NCBI GenBank assembly: GCA_945947925.1
Contig: CAMEZU010000014.1
Coordinates: 1 to 17,367, forward strand
Source: an uncultured Verrucomicrobiota bacterium
GTDB lineage: Bacteria; Verrucomicrobiota; Kiritimatiellia; RFP12; UBA1067
DNA length: 17,367 nucleotides
Reading direction: 5' to 3'
Shown: positions 6,718-13,051 of the stretch, piece after piece
Layout of the letters: each line of letters begins with the position of its first letter
Position numbering within the stretch: position 1 is the stretch's first letter
The notes under the pieces: generated by a model
Told to the model about the DNA's origin: nothing
Databases searched by the model: none
What the model saw: the letters and a program-made list of their open reading frames with translations, nothing else
Program-made: the position numbers and the translations under genes

Positions 6718-7622
6718 TTTTCCTTGACAGGCTGAAGAATCCAACGCTTATTATACCAAAACCAATGTTCGGGGTGAAGACGAATCTTCTCGTCCAGGAG
6801 CCGCATCGCCTCCCGCATGAGCCGTTCCGCCTCGGCCTTCTTGTCGACGGCGGACGGATCGGGACGCAAGGTCGCGAGGTGGTCGAAGACGTGCTTGCCG
6901 TGCTCGCGGCGCATCACCGCAACGACGATCGGACAGCCGCACTTCACCGCGAACATCGCCCCTGCGTGCGAAACGTTCGCCTTGCCGCCGAGGAAGTCGA
7001 CCTCGACGTCGGGCTGCGGCACGCGCAGGTCGGGCAGGATCGCGAAGGCACGTCCCGCCTTGAGCCGGCGGTGGATCTCGACGAGGGTCTTCGCGCTGCC
7101 GCGCTCCACGACCTCGATGTCGCCGTACTGGCGCTTCATCCAGGCGTCGATCTTCGGGTTGCGCTGCCGGGCGGCGATGGCGAAGAGCGGGAGCCCGTAC
7201 TTGGCCATCGACCAGGCCGCCATGTACCAGTTGCCGGAGTGCGGCACCATGATGACGACGCCCTTCCCCTCGTCGACGAGCGCCTGGAGGCGGTCCTTGT
7301 AAAGTCGTCCGTCCAGGACGTGACGGTCCATCCACCGCTGCGTCAGCCGGGGCGCGCGGATCATCTCGACGCCGGTCTGGAGGATGTTCGCGAAGCTCCG
7401 CCAGGCGATGCGCCTGAGTTCGCCCGCGGGCTTCTCGGGGAAGACGTCGCGCAGGCGCTGAAGGGTCCGCGCCCGCTTCAGGCGCAGGACGTGGAACGCG
7501 CACCAGGCGAAAGCGGCGGCGAGCCCCATCGCCATGCGGTAGGGAATCAGGTTGACGATTCCGCAGAAGAAGCGGAGCGTCCCGTATTCGAGATTGACGG
7601 CACGTGAACTCTTCGTGGCCAT
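6702..7622 (-). CDS. LpxL/HtrB-like lipid A acyltransferase (LPLAT family), atypical catalytic motif
   Basis: Predicted inner-membrane enzyme that adds a secondary acyl chain to lipid A. The 306-residue length and layout fit the family: an N-terminal hydrophobic helix (about 29-47), PHSGNWYMAAW at 127-137 in the place of the HX4(D/E) catalytic motif, ILPDLR at 195-200 where PDQ is usual, VDFLGGKANVSHAGAMFAVK at 208-227, and HPEHWFWYNKRW near the C-terminus. The oddity is Tyr133 where an acidic residue is expected after His128. The enzyme may use another residue, have changed its acceptor, or be inactive. The start is the ATG at 7622, four bases after the dapF stop; the ribosome site is weak, so coupling is likely. 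The last codons contain a probable promoter for the next gene. Family membership is secure, activity is not. Confidence 0.83.
   Translation of the reverse strand: MATKSSRAVNLEYGTLRFFCGIVNLIPYRMAMGLAAAFAWCAFHVLRLKRARTLQRLRDVFPEKPAGELRRIAWRSFANILQTGVEMIRAPRLTQRWMDRHVLDGRLYKDRLQALVDEGKGVVIMVPHSGNWYMAAWSMAKYGLPLFAIAARQRNPKIDAWMKRQYGDIEVVERGSAKTLVEIHRRLKAGRAFAILPDLRVPQPDVEVDFLGGKANVSHAGAMFAVKCGCPIVVAVMRREHGKHVFDHLATLRPDPSAVDKKAEAERLMREAMRLLDEKIRLHPEHWFWYNKRWILQPVKEKCKEK
6750..6758 (-). promoter_or_regulatory. Internal extended -10 promoter inside the end of the acyltransferase gene
   Basis: The minus strand reads TGGTATAAT, an extended -10. TTCACC 17 bases upstream matches the -35 consensus at four of six positions. 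Transcription would start near 6743, giving a leader of about 26 bases with AAGGA before the ATG at 6717. The motif is written with Trp-Tyr-Asn codons TGG TAT AAT in a gene that otherwise favours C or G at third positions. Confidence 0.5.
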
Positions 7623-7626
7623 CGCG

Positions 7627-8427
7627 TCATTCCGAAACCATGTCCAGTCCGTCCCAGTCGATCGCGCCCGAGAAGACGCGCTTGACGGGGCCCGTCAGGG
7701 TGACGGACGAGAACGTCTCGCCGTCGTAGACGCCGTCGACCACGAGGTCGTAGCCCGTGACCGTCGTGACGTGGACGGGGAACGAAAGCCCGTAATCCGC
7801 GACGCCGATCACCGCCGCCGCGACCGAACCCGTTCCGCAGGCGCCCGTCTCCGCCTCGACGCCGCGCTCGTAGGTGCGGATCTGGACGCGGTTGGGCTTG
7901 CGGTAGAGGACGAAGTCGACGTTGGTGCCGGCGGGCGCGAAAGCCTCGCTCAGCCGGATGCGGCGGCCCTCGCCGACGACGTCGGCCTTCGCGAGGTTCT
8001 CGACGGGGACGATCTTGTGCGGCACGCCGGCCACGACGAAGTCGTCGCCGAAGTCCTTCGGATCGGGCATCGCGACCTTCACCTTCTGGCCGCCGAGCAC
8101 CTCGGCCCGCACCAGGCCGGCCGCCGTCTCGAAGGACATCTTCGCCGACGTCGCCGCCCCGATCTCGAGCGCGAACGCCGCCACGCACCGGGCCCCGTTG
8201 CCGCAGAGGTCGGCCTCCGTGCCGTCGGGATTGAAGAACCGCATCCGAAAGTCGGCCGTCTCGGAACGCTGGACGATGATCACGCCCTCGCAGCCGATGC
8301 CGTCGGGACGCGTCGCCATCGCGGCGATGCGCCGGTGGTCGTCGATCGGAAAGTCGCCGGCACGGTCGTCGACGAGGATGAAGTCGTTACCCGCCCCGTG
8401 CATCTTGACAAAAGGTATCATTTTCAT
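7627..8427 (-). CDS. dapF: Diaminopimelate epimerase
   Basis: Converts LL- to meso-diaminopimelate in the cytoplasm, for lysine and for peptidoglycan cross-links. The 266-residue protein is of normal length. Both catalytic cysteines are in their signatures: Cys75 in NPDGTEADLCGNGARC (66-81) and Cys197 in ERGVEAETGACGTGS (187-201). The N-terminal KMHGAGNDF at 8-16 is canonical. The start is the ATG at 8427, two bases after the Prc stop; a longer in-frame extension into prc does not resemble the family, while MKMIPFVKMHGAGNDF does. The gene sits between the protease and the lipid A acyltransferase, so it is coexpressed with envelope genes and not with other dap genes in this window. The DAP pathway implies a conventional Gram-negative peptidoglycan. 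Confidence 0.97.
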   Translation of the reverse strand: MKMIPFVKMHGAGNDFILVDDRAGDFPIDDHRRIAAMATRPDGIGCEGVIIVQRSETADFRMRFFNPDGTEADLCGNGARCVAAFALEIGAATSAKMSFETAAGLVRAEVLGGQKVKVAMPDPKDFGDDFVVAGVPHKIVPVENLAKADVVGEGRRIRLSEAFAPAGTNVDFVLYRKPNRVQIRTYERGVEAETGACGTGSVAAAVIGVADYGLSFPVHVTTVTGYDLVVDGVYDGETFSSVTLTGPVKRVFSGAIDWDGLDMVSE

Positions 8428-8429
8428 CG

Positions 8430-10628
8430 TCAGAATCCCAGAATCGCATTGTACCAGTCGATCGGTGCGGACGGCTGCGTGGCGCCCCCGGTCAGGTCCA
8501 CAAGATCGCACATGACCCGGAAGGTCTCGTCCAGGACGATGTCCTCGCGCTTCTCGCGTTTCTTCCGGCGGGACGCCAGCGACAACGCCTCGTCGTCCTC
8601 GTCGTCACCGTCGCCGTCCTCGAGTTCGCGGGTCTGCCGGTCCGCCCGCATCTGCGCCTTGCGGGCCTGCCGCTCGAGCGGCACCTCGCTCCGGTCGAAC
8701 AGGCGCTTGTAGTCCGCGACGTTCTTCACGTGCCGCACGAACTTCTCGTCGGCCCCCGTACGGGCTTCGGACGCCTTCAGGAGCTGCGGCACGTAAGCGG
8801 GCAGGTTCCAGGCCTCGCGGAAGACCGGCCCGCGGATGCGCGTGAACGGGAGCGCGTACGGCAGTTTCTCCTCGCCGATGTCGAGCGAATCGAGGAAGGA
8901 GGGCAGGTGCACGTCGGACGCCACGCCCCGCACCTGGGTCGAACGGCCGTTGACGCGGTAGAACCGCATCGTCGTGATCTTGGTCGAGCCGAAGTCCAGC
9001 TCCTCGTCCGTCCCGTCGTCGGCGGTCCGACGCGACTTGCCGAGCGGCATGACGGTCTGGACCGTCCCCTTGCCGTGCGACTGTCCGTCGCCGACCAGGA
9101 CCGCGCGACCGACGTCCCTGAGGTGCCCGGCCACGATTTCGGAAGCCGACGCGCTGTTGCGGTCGATCATGACGACCAGCGGCTTGCGGAACGCGACCGC
9201 ATTGCCGCGCTCGATCTGCAGGGGAGCCGACCCCCTGGCGTCACGGACCAGCACGACCGGTCCGGACTGGACGAAGAGCGAGGACATGCGGATGGCCTCG
9301 GGGAGGCTGCCGCCGCCGTTGCCGCGCAGGTCGAGCACCAGGCCGGCGACGTTCTCGGTGTTGAACTTCTTGATCCAGCCGAGCACGTCCTCGGAGCAGC
9401 TGACGTAGCCCTCCTCGCCGGGACGGCGGTCCATCGAACCGTAGAACTCCGGCACCCTGACGTAGCCGACCTTCACGTCGCGCCCCTTCCAGGAGACGCG
9501 CTCGACGCGTCCGGTCGTGCGCTGGTCGTCGAGCTGGATCTCGTCGCGCACCAGCTCGATCAGCTTGCGGCTGCCGCCCGTCGGGTCGTTGCGCGGCACG
9601 ATCTCGAGCGTCACGCGCGTGCCCTTCTCGCCGCGGATCTTGCGGACCGTCTTCCGGAGCGGCTGCCAGAGGATGTCCTCGAGCTCGCCGTCGCCTTGCT
9701 TCACGCCGACGATCTTGTCGCCGGCCTTGATGCGCCCGTCCACCGCCATCGGTCCGCCCGGCATGATCTCGACGATCTTCACCGCGCCGTCGTCGACCGA
9801 CAGGACCGCGCCAACGCCGCAGAGCTTCAGGTTCATGCCCATGTCGAAGTCCTCCTTCGTCGCGGGCGACAGGTAGTCCGTGTGCGGGTCGTAGCTCCGG
9901 CACAGCGCCGACAGGTAGGTCTGCAGGACGCTTTCGGAATCCGATTCGGTCAGGGCGACGGACAGCATGCGGTAGCGCTTGATCAGGCTCTCCTCCGGCG
10001 TCGCCTTCGGCTTCGCGGCGTCCCCGTCGTCCGTTTCCTCGGTCTTCGCGCTTTCCTTGTCCTTCTTCTTCGCGGCCGCCTCCTCCGCGTCAAGTTCCCG
10101 CGCGAGCACGAGGCCGAGCACTTCGTTCTTCATGCGCTTGCGCCAGATCTCCTCGGCCTCCTCCCGATTCGCCGGCCACTCGGCCTCGTCGCGCTTGAAC
10201 CGGTAGGTCTCGTCCTTCGTGAAGTCCCAGTCGGCCTTCGCCAGCAGGTTGGTCGCAAAGTCGATGCGCTCCTTCAGCCGCGTGCAGTACAGCCGGTACA
10301 CCTCGTAGCCGAACGAGACGTCACCCGCCTTGAGCTCGTCGTCGATCGTCCGCTCGTGGGCCTTCAGCCGCTCGAGGTCATCCCGGACGAAGACCATGCG
10401 GCTCGCGTCGTAATACGTGACGAGATTCGTCCAGGCCCGCTGCGAGACGACGTCGTCGCACGGCTGCTGAAGGACGTGCCGGCGCTCGAGCGCGTTCACG
10501 AGGCGCCGGGCGACGAAACCGTAGTGGTCCTGCGGGACGATTTTCCCCTCGGAGCCCGTTTCGGCGGCCGCGGCCGCGAGCGCGGCGGCGGACACGAGGG
10601 CAAGCAAAGCGTTGCGGACGGTTTTCAT
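8430..10628 (-). CDS. prc: Carboxy-terminal (tail-specific) S41 protease, Prc/Tsp family
   Basis: Periplasmic serine protease that trims or degrades proteins from their C-terminus; in other bacteria it controls peptidoglycan hydrolases and envelope proteins. The 732-residue length fits Tsp, not the shorter CtpA/B. It has a signal peptide (residues 1-22, basic start then an alanine/leucine run), an N-terminal helical region, a PDZ domain (about 268-345; LCGVGAVLSVDDG, then GRIKAGDKIVGV), and the S41 catalytic core (about 385-560) with DLRGNGGG at 433-440, the serine in SASASE (492-497) and Lys520 in HGKGTVQT. The Tsp-type C-terminal helical region follows. Oddities are a lysine/glutamate-rich insert at about 183-213 and a strongly acidic run (668-680) followed by a basic one. 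The start is the ATG at 10628, with GGAG eight bases upstream, overlapping the NERD gene stop as ATGA. Confidence 0.93.
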   Translation of the reverse strand: MKTVRNALLALVSAAALAAAAAETGSEGKIVPQDHYGFVARRLVNALERRHVLQQPCDDVVSQRAWTNLVTYYDASRMVFVRDDLERLKAHERTIDDELKAGDVSFGYEVYRLYCTRLKERIDFATNLLAKADWDFTKDETYRFKRDEAEWPANREEAEEIWRKRMKNEVLGLVLARELDAEEAAAKKKDKESAKTEETDDGDAAKPKATPEESLIKRYRMLSVALTESDSESVLQTYLSALCRSYDPHTDYLSPATKEDFDMGMNLKLCGVGAVLSVDDGAVKIVEIMPGGPMAVDGRIKAGDKIVGVKQGDGELEDILWQPLRKTVRKIRGEKGTRVTLEIVPRNDPTGGSRKLIELVRDEIQLDDQRTTGRVERVSWKGRDVKVGYVRVPEFYGSMDRRPGEEGYVSCSEDVLGWIKKFNTENVAGLVLDLRGNGGGSLPEAIRMSSLFVQSGPVVLVRDARGSAPLQIERGNAVAFRKPLVVMIDRNSASASEIVAGHLRDVGRAVLVGDGQSHGKGTVQTVMPLGKSRRTADDGTDEELDFGSTKITTMRFYRVNGRSTQVRGVASDVHLPSFLDSLDIGEEKLPYALPFTRIRGPVFREAWNLPAYVPQLLKASEARTGADEKFVRHVKNVADYKRLFDRSEVPLERQARKAQMRADRQTRELEDGDGDDEDDEALSLASRRKKREKREDIVLDETFRVMCDLVDLTGGATQPSAPIDWYNAILGF

Positions 10629-11299
10629 GCGTTGTTCTCCATGATGCTGACAAGGCGGTCGAGCTCGGCCGGCGGCAGGACGACGCGTTCGGTCGAAAAG
10701 CTCTTCCTGATTTCACACGAATTGATGACGACGGTTCCCTGGATTTCGGCGATGTGCGCCTGGAACGTGTCGGACGCGAACACGAGGACCGGCGTCACCG
10801 CTCCGTCCCAGCCCGCCTTCTTGAGCGCCGCATGCACCCGGCGGGCCTCGCCCCGCACCTGGTCGAGCGGCGACCGGCTCGGCAGGCGTCCGTCAACGAG
10901 GACATACCCCTCCTCCACCGTCACCCGTCCGCGCCAGTACTTCGTCTCCACCGCGAACACGCCCGCCGGACCGACGACGACATGGTCGACGTGCACGCCG
11001 CCCGCCTCGAAGTCGTTGAAGACGTGATAGCGGTCCGGCAGCTCCTTGAGTATGCCCGACACGCGTTCCTCGCCGCGGGCTCCGACGAAGAACCGCGCCG
11101 TCCGGCGCAGGCCCTGGCGCAGGCTGTAGCCGATGCAGCCGAGCGAGATGCAGAACATGCCGAGACCCCAGCTGGTCGAGACCGCGCAGACGCCCAGCGA
11201 GAGGCCGGCGTCGAACACGCCGAGAAAGAGCGGCCAGAGTCCGACGACCGTGCCGCGGACCCGAGCCCATTCGCCTGCTATGCCGTGTATGTGTGCCAT
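10625..11299 (-). CDS. Membrane-anchored NERD-domain protein
   Basis: A 224-residue protein with two hydrophobic N-terminal segments (about 17-37 and 42-60) followed by a nuclease-related (NERD) domain. Visible marks are GARGEERV at 73-80, VDHVVVGPAGVFAVETKYW at 104-122 with Asp105, Glu118 and Lys120 (the D...ExK pattern of restriction-endonuclease-like folds), and a late hydrophobic strand. NERD proteins are suspected nucleases, but no firm role is known, so no substrate is assigned. The start is the ATG at 11299. It has no purine-rich ribosome site; the upstream bases are almost all C and T because a repetitive tract lies there. The stop overlaps prc by four bases (ATGA), so Prc production is coupled to this protein. 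Family call is good, function open. Confidence 0.8.
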   Translation of the reverse strand: MAHIHGIAGEWARVRGTVVGLWPLFLGVFDAGLSLGVCAVSTSWGLGMFCISLGCIGYSLRQGLRRTARFFVGARGEERVSGILKELPDRYHVFNDFEAGGVHVDHVVVGPAGVFAVETKYWRGRVTVEEGYVLVDGRLPSRSPLDQVRGEARRVHAALKKAGWDGAVTPVLVFASDTFQAHIAEIQGTVVINSCEIRKSFSTERVVLPPAELDRLVSIMENNA

Positions 11300-11359
11300 G
11301 AGGAGGATTGGAGGGTGAGAGGGTTAGAGAGTTGGAGGGGTGGAGAGTTGGAGGGTGAG
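11298..11359. repeat. Purine-rich repeat tract, no C on + strand (no G in the transcript)
   Basis: On the + strand these 62 bases contain only A, G and T. The 13-mer GAGAGTTGGAGGG occurs at 11327-11339 and 11343-11355 (16-base spacing), and TTGGAGGGTGAG occurs at 11308-11319 and 11348-11359. The minus-strand transcript is therefore C-rich and wholly lacks G. It covers the last codons of dxs, the 24-base gap and the NERD start codon's upstream region. It could be a dispersed minisatellite-like repeat, and its composition fits a Rho-loading (rut) site. Confidence 0.8.
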
Positions 11360-13051
11360 CTTCGCCACGATCGAGTCGACGTCGAGACCGTAGGCCTTCT
11401 CGAGTTCAGCAGGGGTGCCGTGGGGAATGAAGACGTCGGGCCAGCCGAAGCGGATGTCGGCGCCGAGCGCCTCGCCGAGACCGCCGGCGAGCGAACCGTT
11501 CTCGAGGCTGACGATCCGGAGTCCCGCCGCCCGCTGCCGCGCGAGGAGCGCGGCGTCGAACGGCTTCAGGCAGCGCGCGTGCACCGCGACGCCGCCGACC
11601 CGGGCGGCGACCTGGCAGGCCTTGCCGTACCAGTCGCCCGTCGCCCAGACCGCGCAGGTCGGGGACGGCGGCGCGGACGGTTCGGGCCTGTGCGCGGGCA
11701 CCGCGCCGCGCGGATAGCGGATGACCGTCGGCCCGTCGCGGTGCAGGGCCTCGTCCAGCAGCGCGACGAGGTCCGCCTCGTCCTTCGGCTCGCAGATCGT
11801 CAGGTTCGGAAGCGGCCGCAGCATCGCCAGGTCGTAGAGCCCCTGGTGCGTGACGCCGTCCGCCCCGACGACGCCGGCGCGGTCGACGCAGAAGACGACC
11901 GGCAGCCTTGCGATGCACACGTCGTGCATCACGTGGTCGACGGCCCGCTGCAGGAACGTCGAGTAAACCGCGACGACGGGACGGCACCCGCCGGCCGCAA
12001 GGCCCGCCGCGAACGACACCATGTGGCCCTCCGCGATGCCCACGTCGAAAAAGCGGTCGGGGAAAGCCCGCGCAAAGCCGGCGAGGCCCGTCCCGTCCGT
12101 CATGCCGGCCGTCAGCGCGACGATCCGCCCGTCGCGGGCCGCGGCGGCCTCCAGGGCGGCCCCGAACGCCGCGCTCCAGTCGCGCGCCTTTGCCGCCGGC
12201 AGCGTGCCAGACGCCCGGTCGAACGGGCCGACGCCGTGCCAGGCCGTGGGATTCTTCTCGGCGGGGGCGAAGCCCTTGCCCTTCCGGGTGACGACGTGAA
12301 CGATGACGCTGCGCTTGTCTTCCTTCGCGACGGTCAGGGCGGACCGCAGCGCGGCGAGGTCGTGCCCGTCGACCGGCCCGACGTACCGGAGGCCGAACTG
12401 CTCGAAATAGCGGTTGCCGAGGAAGAGCGACTTCGCCCAGCTCTCCAGCGAATGGTAGATGCCGCGCAGGAACGTGAGCTTCAGCGCGTGCCCCGCCTTC
12501 TCCGCCGCCGCCTTCACGCGGTTGTAGCGGACGCCCGAGATGAGCCGGCCGAGGAAGCGGGCGAAGCTGCCCGCCGGCTTGGAGATGCTCATCTCGTTGT
12601 CGTTGAGGACGAGGATGACCTTGCGCGTCGCCGCCGCGCAGTTGTTGAGGGCCTCGAAGCTGGTGCCGTTGACGATCGACGAGTCGCCGACCACCGCCAC
12701 CACGTGCTCGCCCGACCCGCGCCGGTCGCGGGCCGCCGCATAGCCTTCGGCGACGGAGAGCGCCACGCCCGCATGGCCCGCGACGGCGGCGTCGCACGGC
12801 GACTCGGCCGGATTCGGGAAACCGGAGAGTCCGCCGAAGCGGCGGAGCGAGCCGAACGCCGCGTCGCGGCCGGTCAGGATCTTCCAGGCATAGGCCTGAT
12901 GGCCGACGTCCCAGACGATGCGGTCCGTCTTCGGGTCGAAGACCTCCGCAAGCGCCATCGACAGCTCGACCGCCCCAAGCGACGACGCGAGATGCCCGCC
13001 GTTCGCGGACACGGTCCTGAGAATCGTCTCCCTGATTTCCGCCGCCGTCAC
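11324..13051 (-). CDS. dxs: 1-deoxy-D-xylulose-5-phosphate synthase
   Basis: Thiamine diphosphate enzyme that condenses pyruvate and glyceraldehyde 3-phosphate, the first step of the MEP isoprenoid pathway, which supplies the polyprenyl carriers used by envelope glycosyltransferases. In order: GGHLASSLGAVEL at 18-30, RIVWDVGHQAYAWKILTGR at 44-62, the cofactor motif VGDSSIVNG at 121-129 with LNDNEMSIS at 149-157, then GIAEGH at 338-343 with the general acid Glu341, and DRAGVVGADGVTHQG at 390-404. At 575 residues it is shorter than the usual 620 or so because the N-terminal segment before the EIRE helix is missing. GDS replaces the usual GDG, and GHAGVA replaces GHSSTS. The GTG at 13051 is chosen: AGGAAGG lies seven bases upstream and it overlaps the preceding stop (GTGA). 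A longer upstream frame is not Dxs-like. The C-terminal LTLQLSTPPTL is encoded by repeat sequence. Confidence 0.92.
   Translation of the reverse strand: MTAAEIRETILRTVSANGGHLASSLGAVELSMALAEVFDPKTDRIVWDVGHQAYAWKILTGRDAAFGSLRRFGGLSGFPNPAESPCDAAVAGHAGVALSVAEGYAAARDRRGSGEHVVAVVGDSSIVNGTSFEALNNCAAATRKVILVLNDNEMSISKPAGSFARFLGRLISGVRYNRVKAAAEKAGHALKLTFLRGIYHSLESWAKSLFLGNRYFEQFGLRYVGPVDGHDLAALRSALTVAKEDKRSVIVHVVTRKGKGFAPAEKNPTAWHGVGPFDRASGTLPAAKARDWSAAFGAALEAAAARDGRIVALTAGMTDGTGLAGFARAFPDRFFDVGIAEGHMVSFAAGLAAGGCRPVVAVYSTFLQRAVDHVMHDVCIARLPVVFCVDRAGVVGADGVTHQGLYDLAMLRPLPNLTICEPKDEADLVALLDEALHRDGPTVIRYPRGAVPAHRPEPSAPPSPTCAVWATGDWYGKACQVAARVGGVAVHARCLKPFDAALLARQRAAGLRIVSLENGSLAGGLGEALGADIRFGWPDVFIPHGTPAELEKAYGLDVDSIVAKLTLQLSTPPTL

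Noticed and set aside
6718..6744. A TTG start at 6744 for the orphan membrane protein
   Set aside because: The ATG at 6717 and GTG at 6705 each have AAGGA just upstream; the TTG has none.
8730..11027. A 765-residue open frame on the + strand over prc
   Set aside because: Antisense to a clear S41 protease; no domain or ribosome site.
11298..11359. A CRISPR array or G-quadruplex at the purine-rich tract
   Set aside because: The repeats are short, irregular and without spacers. G runs of three or more are few and uneven, so a stable quadruplex is not convincing.
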